Below, piece after piece: positions 1-11,373 of a stretch of 64,000 nt of DNA. Where the stretch lies: NCBI RefSeq assembly GCF_040115645.1, contig NC_089562.1, forward strand, positions 558,001 to 622,000, given 5' to 3'. A program made the translations under genes and the position numbers. The DNA comes from Euwallacea fornicatus. Its lineage: Eukaryota; Arthropoda; Insecta; Coleoptera; Curculionidae. Each line of letters opens with the position of its first letter. Position 1 is the stretch's first letter. Under the pieces are notes generated by a model. The model was not told where the DNA came from. It saw only the letters and a list, made by a program, of their open reading frames with translations, and did no database searches.

Positions 1-468
1 ATCACCCGTTATGACTCTTTTTAAAAGTGGGTCGTTTTGGTTACGATTCAGCAAAGAATCGCATATGTTAATGCGTTGGGCGAGGTGAACTTCCTTCAAT
101 TCGTGAGGAACCCAAACATCCAATTTGCTAACGTACCCGAGCTTTTTTAAATGCAGAGAAACGGTTGAATTCGATATGTTCAGCTTTTCTGCAATCTCTC
201 GAGTTGTCATACGCCGATTAGCTTCGATTAAGGCCTTTATTTTATCGTTATCAATGCTGATTGGGCGTCCAGCGTGTGGTGCATCTTGGACATTAAAATT
301 TCCGGAACGAAAGCGAGAAAACCAACGCTGCCACTGGCGTTCAGTAAGACAGTTCTCACCACAAACTTCACACAATTTCTTCTGAGCTTGTACTGCATTT
401 TTGCCCTTTCGAAAGTAAAATAATAAAATGTGTCGATAATGCTCACGTTGATTGTCCGTCTTCAACTT
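1..468 (-). pseudogene. mariner transposase, N-terminal part (partial)
   Basis: Minus-strand translation gives an open frame of about 155 residues with the usual mariner start region: REHYRHILLFYFRKGKNA, then WFSRFRSGNF, DAPHAGRP, a second helix-turn-helix with STVSLHLKKLGYV, and WVPHEL, ending near VITGD at the window edge. This covers both DNA-binding helix-turn-helix subdomains and stops before the first catalytic aspartate region is complete. No ATG is present where the family starts: an in-frame TAA lies four codons upstream of a TTG, so the initiator seems lost. The sequence resembles the mellifera/mauritiana side of mariner, a judgement from memory. It would bind its own TIR and cut and paste the element if intact. 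Confidence 0.85.
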
Positions 469-551
469 AAATTTTTAACAACTTCTTGTTCACCAATCGC
501 GTTTAATTTTCGATCGAAAAAAGTTTGAAACATAACCTTTAAAATGGCATA

Positions 552-2145
552 CAGTGGCGAACAAAAGTATGGAAACATTTTCTATTTTTTAAAGCAATTT
601 TATTCAACACGTAACAATAAATATTCGTCCAGAAAAAAGTCCTTTTTTGGAATATCTGCTATATCTAGATTATGTACATAACTAATAATAAATATATTAA
701 TATATTTATCAGTCTCAAAAAAAACAATATTGTGAAAAATATATAAATTGACCGAACATAAGTATGGAAACATTACTTATAAATTGTTGAAAATAAATTA
801 TATTATGTACTATTTTATTAAAAGGTTTTAGTATTTCGTTGGATACCCTTTGACATCAATTACCGCTTGACATCTTCGTCCCATAGAGTCAACAAGCTTT
901 GTACAGAGGTCCCTGGAAATCGCCTTCCACTCTTCCTCCGATACTGCCCAAAATTCATCGCGATTTTTAACGTTTTTGGATCTGACCTTCTCATCTAAAT
1001 AGTACCACAGATTTTCAATCGGATTTATATCAGGCGATTGTGACGGCCATTCCAACACCCGTATTTTGTTTTCTAAAAACCAATTTTTAGTTAATCGCAA
1101 GGTGTGCTTTGGATCATTATCCCGTTGATAAATCCATGCCAACGGCAGATCTTCTTCAAATGTCAGTAGGTGATTTTGTAAGATGTCGCAGTACATCTTG
1201 AAGTCCATTTTGCCATTTATTTTCACTAGTGGTCCAGCACCAGATCGTGTAAAACAACCCCAAACCATCACATTTCCACCTTCCATGTTTGACGGTGGGA
1301 AGTAAATATTTTGGGTCATATCTTTGTCTTGGAGGTCTTCGAACATATCCTGTAGAATCACTGCGGAACAAATGAAACTTACTTTCATCGCTGAAAACTA
1401 CTGATGACCATTGGTGTTCGGTCCAATTCTTATGTTCTCTGGCGGATTTTAATCTCGCTTGTCGGTGTCGCTTTGCAAGAAGTGGCTTTTTAACTGCACG
1501 TCTACCATGAAGATTTTCACTCATAAGCCGACGCCTAATTGTCATATCCGATACATCGATATCTTCAAATTCCTCTTTTAACTCCTTATTTATCGCCACA
1601 GCAGATTTTTTTGGATCGACTCTAGCTTTCCTAACGATTGCACCATCCACTCTACGGGTTGTTTTTCGAGGTCTTCCACATTTCATTGCTGGATCTACTG
1701 TTCCTCTTTGCAAATACCTCTTAATTATTTTATGAGCAGTTCCTCGAGGTATATTTAATGCATTTGCAATGTTAATTTGTCTTGTTCCGTTTGTGTACGT
1801 GGTCACTATTCTTCGCTTGAACTCAGCGCTGTAACGTTTAAACTTCGGCATTTTCGACAAAATCTTAGAAGCAGAAAACTTAATATAGTCACTTTAATCA
1901 ACAAATTTTGAGATTAGACTAAAATGAAGAAAATGTTTCTATACTTTTGTTCGGTCAATTTATACATTTTTTGCAATATTGTTTTTTTTAAGACTGATAA
2001 ATACATCAATATATTTATTTTTATCTATGTACATATTCTAGATAAAATTAATATTCCAAAAAACAACTTTTTTCTCGACTGATGCTTGTTGCTACGTATA
2101 GGAATTAAAAATTAGAAAATGTTTCTATACTTTTGTTCGCCACTG
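552..2145 (-). mobile_element. Tc1-like transposon with IR/DR-type ends
   Basis: Terminal inverted repeats match almost perfectly: the left end reads CAGTGGCGAACAAAAGTAT and the right end is its reverse complement, each flanked by TA (550-551 and 2146-2147), the Tc1/mariner target duplication. A second, inner copy of the binding-site-like repeat sits in each end: TTGACCGAACA..AAGTAT..AAACATT at about 748-774 and, inverted, about 1931-1958. This gives TIRs of about 215-225 bp with two direct repeats each (IR/DR arrangement). The element is about 1.59 kb and encodes one minus-strand transposase. It sits inside the 5' region of the mariner that enters from position 1. Confidence 0.95.
828..1860 (-). 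pseudogene. Tc1-like DD34E transposase, one frameshift
   Basis: The transposase reads from ATG at 1860 to a stop at 828 (about 344 codons) with a single frameshift. The N-terminal part has paired helix-turn-helix motifs (FKRRIVTTYTNGTRQINIA; TIRRRLMSENLHGRRAVKKP). The catalytic part has VVFSDESKFHLF (first Asp), YQRDNDPKHT (second Asp) and PDINPIENLW (Glu); the second Asp and the Glu are separated by exactly 34 residues, the DD34E signature. The C-terminus is KGYPTKY. The break is one extra base at about 1281-1282, inside the codons for the HGGGNVMVWG motif; the frame downstream is open to the end. It is one indel away from intact, so the copy is relatively young or the indel is an assembly error. 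Confidence 0.93.
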
Positions 2146-2233
2146 TATAAGCGACGAGATCACTATTACTCGATATGTATAAATTAGGCCATCTACGAGA
2201 ATAAAACGACATTAATCATCGAACAACCCAATA

Positions 2234-4097
2234 ATTATAGGAAATTAAATAAAGTCCTTCAAGCGTTTGTGTAATTTTCGTTAAATACTTTTTAATAAAT
2301 ATTTTATCAAATTAAAATAATACTCCATACTTATGGCCACCACTGTATATTAGTGCAGACAAGCCGAAAAAGATTACACATACAAACATGTAACACGTGT
2401 GACTCTGACTAATTCCACCCAGCAGCGCCGGAAGAAAGGTTCATGTTACCAGAGTAGAGGAGACCGATTTACGTTTATGATGACTTTCGTGCTCAAAAAG
2501 GGCAAAAACTAAGCGATATCATTCGTTTCAACTCGCCCTGGCAAGATTCAGGAAACGAACCATCCCTTATTTGCATAATAGGAAAAAACCTCCCCGGGCC
2601 CAGCAAGAATGTGAAAAACGTTCGGAGTATTTCGGTACATAATCGCAAAGAGCATTAAAATTAAAGTGACAATTTAACCCGTTATATTCGAACCTTATTA
2701 CGTAATCACCATCGGAGAAGCTTTCGACGTGATCACCACTAATTACTTGAACATTAATCATATCTGCAGAGATTTTAAAAGACGAAACTTTCGGTAAGAA
2801 AATAACTTTTGAAGTCTGCGTGAAGGGTATTCGAAATATAAATTATCCCAGTGGTAGGGAAAGTAATCTCGGAAAAGAAAAAGTGCCATTGCCAGCATTA
2901 GGCCCGAATTGGGCTTCATTTTTCCAGGACAATGTTGGTTATTTGATGGATATTTGCTATTTGTATGTCGCCGCAGGATTTATTTCTGCGCGGTAGCGCT
3001 AATTTCGTTCCACTCCGATAAAACACTACTTAGAAAATGCCATTAATTACTGATTAAAACACGGAGCCATTAGGTATATCCGACGACAAGTGATAATTTA
3101 ACCCTGGACTGATTTATTACAACACTAGTGGGATAATGGGAAAAGTTTCCGATGGTTTTTAGATCCACATTGAGAGAGAATATAACGCGATCTCTGGCGG
3201 TTAAAACGCAAAGAAAGGAAAACGGGTAATTTTGACATGAAATTTAACACGTGATTTGTTGGGTACTCGCTTTATTTTTTTACGTCACTACCGCCCTGAT
3301 CGATTATGCATCGCTTGGAGCGAAGAAAGCGGGTACTTAATTCTTACATTACCGTACTAATGGAATTTCAACTTATGTTCGAACTCGCTTTATTGGCACT
3401 TCGCAGCGCTACATTTCGGTATTCTTTCGACCTTAATAAGGTGCGTTACCGTGCACGTTTGTCCCAATAGTATGGACATCAGGACAGAAAAAAAGGACCG
3501 AACCAAATTGGGGTTAACAAGAAGATAAGTAAATCCCACGGAAGTATTATTTTACCTTTTAGGGTGGTATTTCCCCAGTTATGGTTGCCGAAGATAGAAA
3601 GTTAATCTAAAGTTATGGTTACCACGTCGCTGAATCTAAAACCCCAATATATTGCTTGTCGATATTCGCGTAAAATCATTGCGTAAAAAACGACTTTTCT
3701 ACCTTCTCTGCCCCTTAAGAACGTTAACAGACGTAACAATTTACAAATACAATTACCGGCTATTCTCGGGGATTTCAGGCATATTTGACAAAAGCTTATT
3801 AAGCCCGAGAGACGACCCCGGAGCCCTAGAAACCAAACAAAAGAATTGCCTGTCCTTACATGTAGCTCAAGATAGATTTGTCGTTTGTGGGGCTAAAAAT
3901 TGTTTTTGTCCGGGACAGGTTTGTTGATAAATTGCTTATTTTCGACCAAAAAAAAACCTAAATTATATTGCAACAAACATTGAGCTATACAAATATGATT
4001 GGTTTATCGTCTTCTTTATTGTTATTTCGGCAGTTTTAATTTTTGATATTTTTCCTATAATTATCAAATTCCGGTTTCCGATTTATTCAATAGTTTA
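2234..4097. other. Intergenic stretch, no gene recognised
   Basis: About 1.9 kb between the mariner end and the next Tc1-like element. Short open frames at 2567-2761 and 3652-3927 show no domain, no plausible splice context and no family resemblance. The sequence is less AT-rich than its neighbours from about 2,400 to 3,700 but otherwise unremarkable. Confidence 0.5.
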
Positions 4098-4099
4098 TA

Positions 4100-5458
4100 C
4101 ACTAACTTTCAAAAAAACCGCATCACCAAGAAGAACACATCGTACACGTTTGAAATCCAGGCATTACGTTGGGTCGGGTAATAGATGAAAACGATCAAAA
4201 TATCAAAAGAAAATTATTGTGAATAAGTGAAAAAATTTAATAATAATCATTATCTTCCTGTGGTATTGTATCTCAGGCAATCTGCACCTGCTCGCGGAGT
4301 TCATCTATGGTCTCTGGAGGGCGAGCTAAACGTTGAAGTCTCCGACCCATTATATCCCATACATGCTCTATTGGGGACAAATCTGGAGGCCGAGCTGGCC
4401 AAGGCAAAGTATCCAAATTTTCAGCTTCCAAATACCTCAAAGTATCATTGGCTACATGCGGTCGCGCATTATCCTATTGAAATGTGCTTCCAGGATGGTC
4501 GTGGACGTGTGGTACAAGAACCGGTTCTAAGACACTATTAATGTACCTCTGAGCATTTAATCTATCATAAATGAAAAAAAGAGGTGACCGACTACCATAC
4601 TGGATGGCGCCCCAAACCATGACATCAGGTATTCAACCAGAATGACGCCTTTCCAAAAAGTCCAAATTTAATCGCTCTCCTCTGCGCCTTCCAACACGTA
4701 ACCGTCCATCAGATCGCCATAGATAAAATCGACTCTCATCACTGAACACAATTCTTCTCCACTCGTCCACCCATTGCACTCTCAGACGACACCTCTCCAG
4801 TCGGGCCACCCTGTGGTTTCGCGATAATGGAAGCCGACGCATAGGACGATATGAATTTAGTCCAAAACTTCGAATTCTGCGATACATCGTACTAAGGAAG
4901 ACCCTTCGATTTAGGGTGGCTACCCAGTCAGCACCAAGAGACGGAATTGTTTCAAACGGGGCGCCTGTCGCTGAACGACGAAGTCGCCGGTCTTCGCGTC
5001 GGTTCGTCATTCTTGGACGGCCACTACCACGATGGCGATTTACTGACCCTTCGTTAGACCAATCTCTCCGAGCTCTTAGCACTGTTGATGCGTTTCGATC
5101 CAATCTACGTGCAATTTCGCGGAAAGGTAAACCTGCCTCGTGCATACCAACAATTCTTCCCCTTTCGAAGGGAGTTAACTGCCGATGAACTGCATTTTGG
5201 CGTACACGAGGCATTTTGCCCTACCACACATTCAATGTGGTACTAACGATAGTACCTTTATCGCTATCCGCCTGTAGAAAAATTTGCAAAAAGAACGACC
5301 GTCACAGATAAAAAAGTAAAGAAAAACTTCATATCGCATTAAAATACGAACTTGAAATTTTTATCATTTCTTTCTCTTTACAAGTCTAAAATCATACCAA
5401 AATTTCAAATACATACAATACGTTCTTCTTGGTGTTGCGGTTTTTTTGGAAGTCAGTG
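4100..5458 (-). mobile_element. Tc1-like transposon, second family
   Basis: The ends are inverted repeats: left CACTAACTTTCAAAAAAACC and right, inverted, CACTGACTTCCAAAAAAACC, continuing through a conserved CACCAAGAAGAAC. Both are flanked by TA (4098-4099, 5459-5460). The matching TIR is only about 45 bp, unlike the long IR/DR ends of the element at 552-2145, so it belongs to a different Tc1-like lineage. Length is about 1.36 kb with one minus-strand transposase remnant. Mismatches between the ends and stops in the gene indicate an old, inactive copy. Confidence 0.92.
4225..5214 (-). pseudogene. Tc1-like DD34E transposase with three nonsense codons
   Basis: ATG at 5214 opens 193 codons: an Arg-rich N-terminus with helix-turn-helix motifs (LTPFERGRIVGMHEAGLPFR; STMYRRIRSFGLNSYRPMRR) and the first catalytic Asp in RIVFSDESRFYLW. 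The frame then hits a stop near 4633 but homology continues in the same frame: VMVWGAI, a second stop (where Gln would precede the second catalytic Asp of DNARPHVA), PPDLSPIEHVWD with the catalytic Glu 34 residues after that Asp, and a third stop at 4273 at a position where Trp is expected. The tail after it is truncated. It is a clear pseudogene; catalysis is not possible without suppression of the stops. Confidence 0.9.
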
Positions 5459-5460
5459 TA

Positions 5461-8400
5461 TTTCACAAAGTTATGCAATAAAAATCATTTTTTTATTTTA
5501 TTAGGAAAAATTGTCACTTTCCACTTTTCAATCGTGCTTTCTTGTTCTCATCTTAAATTGTTGTTGGCTTGAAAGAAAACAACGAGATTTGACCTTCTGG
5601 CAAAGTCGTAATTTTTAATTAACCTGAACAAAAAATTATGACTATTTACAAAAAAATTGTCCTTGTGAGTTATAATTTGTTCAACAAAATTTTCTAAAAC
5701 TTTATATACCTAAATTACAAAGAAAAAACACAAAAACTCAAATGATTCCAATTCTTGAATTAAATTATTGTCACTTTATTGTATAGCTAATAATGTGGTT
5801 TTAGATAAAATGTCGTTTTGAAATAAAAACGAAAAATTTTATCCTTTATAAATCAGTTAGGTGTGCCAGCGTTGGCACCTAAACAGAACAAAAAAAAATT
5901 AATAAATCACATCCAATCCATATTTAGCCGTATAAGTAGATTTACAGCACTCATTTCGAATATGGGTAACTTGTGCACGTGTGCCATATAAATGAGGTTA
6001 TAAGCGCCATTAATCAACACTTACATAATATCATCATCGCGGCAAGTAGTGAAATTCAGTGTAATTAGTGCACATTTGGACATATGTACATATAGAGTTG
6101 ATATACACAAAGCTGCATGAAATTAAGTAACACTATAGATTTTACGAAAATAAAATTATTTTGCATTTAATTACAGTTGCAGCAGAGCTTGAATTTATCA
6201 TTATCGTTATCTGCGACATTTTCCTTTTGGTTCTCCGAGCGCAGTTTAACATCCTCCTTGAGGAAATTGACCATTTAACCAGCCAACGCCCTCGTATAGC
6301 TCTGGAGTTTCCTGCCCTTTAATGGGCCCTTAAACTCCTTCCATATAATGGAGCAATAAGATTTTTAACCTTCGCTTTTAAAAGGGGGTTTTGGTAACTA
6401 ATTAAACACGAAAAGGAACGTATTTCTTGAAAAAAATCCCCTTAACAAAGCTATCAAGGCCGCTTTTAAAAGGGCATTTCATTATAATTTCGTACAATAA
6501 TTTATACCGATTTTACGATACATTTCAGTCTTAATAAATAACGAAGGATATGGATCTCGAATATGCATATTTATGTATTAGAAATTTCATTGAATTGGTA
6601 GAGTCAAATATGGTTAAAACACATACAGCTTGGCTTAGTCACTAAGGGTACATAAACAATTTGAAACGTCATAAAATTCAGCAGTTATTAAGCGAAAATT
6701 TAAACAAATATTTTCGTTATCATGATACTTTTACTCGAATTTGAAAATATGTATATCAATGGACCGTCACTGATGTACAGTGGCACCATCTACCAACCCA
6801 AAACTATACCTTAATTACCAGGACCGATTCATAAATGTCGAAATATATACTTCTATTTGTCGTATACGTGGAGTGATCCATAATTTAAGTTTCGAGGGTT
6901 GAATAAGGATTTACTATTTTGTAGATGCTCGGGGCTTTTCGTTTATGACTCTGCCTGTCTTCAAAGTATCCGCATTTTTCTCCCTTAATCCACATTCAAG
7001 ACTCAAACCCCTTTTGGCGAAAATCCCTGGAAATAACAAATACTCAGCAAACCGACACTTTTCCATGGAAAGAAACGGTTTGAGGTCTCCAGGGAGGCAT
7101 TCGCCTTTATTTTCGTTTAACCCTCACGCTCAATTAAAATCCCAACTTAGGTTCTGAATCTTTGTACCAAGTATTTCAAAGAAAAAAAAACTTTCAATTT
7201 CCCGAGGTTCCTAAAAAACAGACCTAAAAATATGACAATAAATAGTCATTATTCGGACATGTCGCCTCTCTCTCTATTTCTCATGTGAAATGGAAACGAA
7301 AACAGTCCCCCTTTCCAATACAAATAAATTCCTTTGAAGCGGACAGTTTGCTATGCTACGAATTGGACTCTATTGGGCTTCAATATGTCTCCAAGTTACG
7401 CTAACTTTGGGGAAAGTTTTGGTTGATTTTCTCTCGAAAAAGGACGTCATTGAACTTGAAATGCGAAATTTGAAACGTCAAAGAGGGCGGTAAAGGCACC
7501 AAGTTCTTATTTCCTGATGGTAATCAAACAGAAACTCATGTTGAGGCCGTTAAACGCAGCTCTAGTGCTCTATCTTTATGACATCATAAAAATAAGGTAA
7601 TAGTAAACTCTTATGGTATATGCATTATGCAAGGAAGCTCTATGGCAAGCTCTCCAGTGGAGGAGTCTTATAGCAAATATATTCATTAGGTTTGAGAAAT
7701 TAGAACACTATAGGGGAATTCACGTTGACCCAAATTTTGTTGAGCAAAATGTTCACTAATAATTGTCTTCAATTTCCGTTAAAAAGTTTTATAAAACGAT
7801 TTTGATGTATCTCGGGTTATCTACATAAACAATCACACAGAGGCCCTCATGGTGACGTCAGCCAGATGGTTCAAATGGCAATTATGCAGTTTAATAATGA
7901 TTAAGTCCTAACAGACCCTTTGTAGATTTAATATTCCGCAGGGATTTTAATAAATGAGGGCTGGGGAATCTGGGGAAGACATAATCATAAATGAAGCCGT
8001 GACAAACGTCTGTACTGGCTGCAAAATTGCGTTTAATATGGGATAGCAAAGAAAAGAGACAAGAACATAATATGCCATAAGTGTCTACACTGTTGAAGTT
8101 GTGAAGATTTTTCTTCTTTTAACTCCATATTTCGAGTTAAGCAATTTATTTTATTAAAAATTAATTTAAAGAATGACGAAATGTGTGTCTTCCAAAGTTA
8201 TAAGCTCGGAGTTTTGAGCTAAATTAGCCGGGAGCAGACAAAAGGCAAAGTCGCCTTCTCTGCCTGGAGGTACAATTAGGTCATTTATTCGTCGAGTTTC
8301 TATTTAGCTCTCCTTTTCTCTGATATCAAATGCGAGCATTAAAGTTTTATCAATTATAAAACATCCTTTATTCACGTGGTTATCAACTGGATTTCCTGCA

Positions 8401-9128
8401 TAATTGGAGGAGATACTTTTGATCTCCACTCATCCGATTTAAACGCACTCGAAAAGGTTTCGCTGTTAATTTGATTGCATTGCAGTAAAACGGGCACTAT
8501 AATTGCAATTCTGTTGTAATATATCTACTCGGTGACGTGGAAGTAAACTTGGCAAGCAGTGTTTTCTTATTAGAATTATCCTTGTCCCCTTGCACTGAAT
8601 AAATTATTACAACCCAGCAAAAATATCTATTATGCCGTGAAAACTATTATCGAAAATAGCGAGTTCTACACATCTCCGCTTAATTCATCGGTGAATTTGT
8701 TTACTTTCCTTTCAACGAAGGTTGATAAGTTTTCTTGATTTGATTCAAAGTTTATTAACACAATTAAATGTTGAGACTATGAACCTCAAGTTATTTTTTA
8801 GCTCCAGCGATGAATTAAATTGGATAAGCCTGGCACGTTTGAACGACAAATGGTCTGAATGTCTTATTAATTGGCAATAAAACTCAGTATTTTATTTCAT
8901 TGTAATGAACTCCCGTTCTGGCGAAATTACATGGAAAAGCACACGTGCAAAAATCGCCAAACAAAATAAACAAGAAGTGCGGTTTACGGAAAATATTCGA
9001 TAATTCGCAATTTATGAAAATTTGGCAGCGCTGATGACTTTTTGATTTCAAACAATCGAATATGCGACGTATGAACGACGCCTTGTTGCCATTTATTTCC
9101 GTTGGACAATTTTCCTGAGAATCTCATG
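5461..9128. other. Intergenic stretch, no gene recognised
   Basis: About 3.7 kb of AT-rich sequence. The only open frame above 60 codons on the plus strand (6945-7157) has low-complexity content and no family resemblance. A few short motifs recur at 6,300-6,500 (GCTTTTAAAAGGG appears twice), but they do not form a recognisable element. Confidence 0.5.
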
Positions 9129-9130
9129 TA

Positions 9131-10420
9131 TTAGGTGTATACCTATGACTCCGTGTTTTTATTTCTAGTTCTATTTTCTTTGAAAAAATATTTTTTTATT
9201 TAAGGAATTTTATTTCATTTTTTGCTCCATATTACCAGCTTTCTATTTATATATTATATGATAATTGCTATATGACCTTTTAAAACTTTTCAATTAAGGT
9301 TTAAATATGTCCAATTTTGTGCCGAATAAACATCATTTGCGGGAAGCTTTGCTCTTCCTTTTCCGTCTTAAGAAAACCGCCACTGCCGCTCACCAAATGC
9401 CCGTTGAGGCTTATGGCAATGATGCTGCATCTATAAGAACTTGCCAACAATGGTTTCAGCGCTTCAAATCAGGTGATTTCGACCTCAACGACAAGGAGCG
9501 TGGTAAGCCATCGAAAAAATTTGAAGACGAAGAACTGCAGGATTTGTTGGACGAAGACGCCGCGCAAACGCGAGAACAGCTCGCATCTTCCCTTAAGGTC
9601 ACGCAGAAAACGCTTTCGGTTCGTCTTCGCGCTATGGGAAAAATTCAAAAGAAAGGAAAATTGATGCCTTATGAATTTACGGAAAGGAACAAAGAGCAAC
9701 GAAACACGACGTGTGAAATCTTGCTTGAACGTTTTCGAAGAAAGTCTTTTCTACATCGTATCGTGACCGGAGATGAAAAATGGCTTTACTTCGACAATCC
9801 AAAGAGGAAAAATCATGGGTGAGCCCAGGTGAGCCAACAACTTCGACCGCAAAGCCAAATATCCACGGGAAGAAGGTATTACTTTGTATTTGGTGGGGCT
9901 AGCGCAGCATACTGTATTACGAGCTACTCCAACCTGGCGAAACAGTCACTGCCAATCGTTACGTCCAATAACTAGTGCAGTTGCGTAATCAACTCGCAGT
10001 AAAGAGGCCAGAATGGGCGGATCGACACGACAAAGTCATACTGCTTCATGACAACGCAAGGCCTCATGTCGCTCAACCAGTCAAGAACACCTTGAAGGAT
10101 TTCAAATGGGAAGTCTTACCGCACCCGCCATACTCGCCAGATATGGCCCCGTCGGATTATCACCTTTTCCGTTCAATGGCTCACGGTTTGGCAGAGCAGC
10201 GCTTCCAGAATCGCCAAGAAGTCCAAGAATGGCTTGATGCATGGATCGCTTCGAAACCGACGAATTTTTTTTACGATGGAATCGATAAACTGGCTAATCT
10301 CTGGGAAAATGTTGTCATTGACGATGGAAATTATTTTTAATAAACATTGTTAATAAATTTATACAGTTTCAAGCAGTTGAAAATGCGTAAAAAAACGCGG
10401 AGTCATAGGTATACACCTAA
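9131..10420 (+). mobile_element. mariner element, full length, decayed
   Basis: Inverted terminal repeats read TTAGGTGTATACCTATGACT at the left and the same, inverted, at the right, extending to about 25 bp before diverging in a T-run. TA flanks both sides (9129-9130 and 10421-10422). At 1290 bp the element has the standard mariner length and a single transposase gene in the middle. No nested insertion is seen. Confidence 0.95.
9307..10340 (+). pseudogene. mariner DD34D transposase, frameshift plus two stops
   Basis: The protein begins MSNFVPNKHHLREALLFLF and ends DDGNYF, 345 codons when followed through its lesions. It shows WFQRFKSGDF and other helix-turn-helix residues, the first catalytic Asp in IVTGDEKWLYFDNPKRK, the second in LLHDNARPHVA, and YSPDMAPSDYHLF with the third Asp 34 residues after the second: the mariner DD34D triad. 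Lesions are one missing A in the A-run at 9808-9812, a TAG at 9900-9902, and a TAA at 9969-9971 (likely former Gln codon). The start region resembles the cecropia subfamily, from memory. No activity is expected. Confidence 0.93.
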
Positions 10421-10422
10421 TA

Positions 10423-11370
10423 ATATTATTGACGGGGAAAAGTGTATTTTTCCGTTTGGGCATGAATCGCCAAAGTTCAGTAAGACGCACTCACATATGC
10501 ATATCCATAAACATGTGACCATAAATGAAACAAACAATTATTGATTTTTAAATATGAAATAATATTAAGAAAAAACAACTTCTTATTTTTTATGAGATTG
10601 GAAGAATAAATTTGGGAGAGTATTCAATTTCAGTAATCTACACCTGATACGCTGCTGGCAATTTTACGCACGATTAACTGAATTTCACTATTGTCAGTTG
10701 CGTAGGTTGCCCGTAAATACAGTTTTAATTTCTTGAAAATGATGAAAACAGATTCAACATAGTATTGCACTCTTAGCAATCAGTACGTTATGATTCTGAT
10801 AATTTTACGTCAAACGAATCAATCTTCAATATTTTCAAAAGAGGCCTTAAACTCTTATAAATGCAGATATCAGTGACAAAAATTAATTTACCCCTAATCG
10901 CAGTTTTAATGTTTTGAAATTCGTACGAAAAAAATGTGATAAATTTCACTTTCAGCAATCTTCTACGACTGCTAAACCGCTGGTTATTTTATGCACGGAT
11001 TCAGTGTTTTTGAATGGCAATCAGTGGTACAGAAAGCCCTTGAACTCGGTTTTAATTAGTCTTTTACTTAACTCTGCTAGCTTCTGCTTATTTTACACAA
11101 GAAACTAAATTTCAGATTTTTAAAAAGGAGCTTTAAGCCTCGATGTAAGGAGAAACGCTGAAAATCTCAGTGACGTAGCTCCCCGAAAACATAGACAGAA
11201 TTCTTCGAAAATCGTCGGAATGGATTTCAGATAGTTTGGACTTCTAGCAATGCTCCCAGCTGGGTTTCTGATTAATTCACACATAACGAAAAAAATTTCT
11301 GTATTTTTATATTGAACTTTGAAATTTTGAAAAATATAATAACCATGGCGAAACTTGTCTCTAAACACAA
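10423..11370. other. Intergenic stretch, no gene recognised
   Basis: About 950 bp of AT-rich sequence between the mariner and the palindromic element. Short open frames here lack any recognisable motif. Confidence 0.5.
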
Positions 11371-11373
11371 TAT

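Larger units (their letters stand above)
1..2231 (-). mobile_element. mariner element, 5' part, interrupted by a Tc1-like insertion
   Basis: A minus-strand mariner enters from the window's left edge. Its transposase N-terminus lies at 1-468 and its 5' terminal inverted repeat appears to end at 2231, where the minus strand reads TTGGGTTGTTCGATGATTAA next to a TA. Between them sits a complete Tc1-like element (552-2145) flanked by duplicated TA. If that insertion is removed, the gap between TIR and coding start is about 165 bp, normal for mariner. The 3' half and the other TIR are outside the window. Assigning the terminal repeat to this element is an inference from spacing and from its resemblance to mariner ends; the other TIR is needed to prove it. 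Confidence 0.7.

Noticed and set aside
2567..2761. 64-codon minus-strand open frame
   Set aside because: No domain, no splice or promoter context, no resemblance to a known family.
6945..7157. 70-codon plus-strand open frame
   Set aside because: Composition and lack of any motif suggest chance; no coding context around it.
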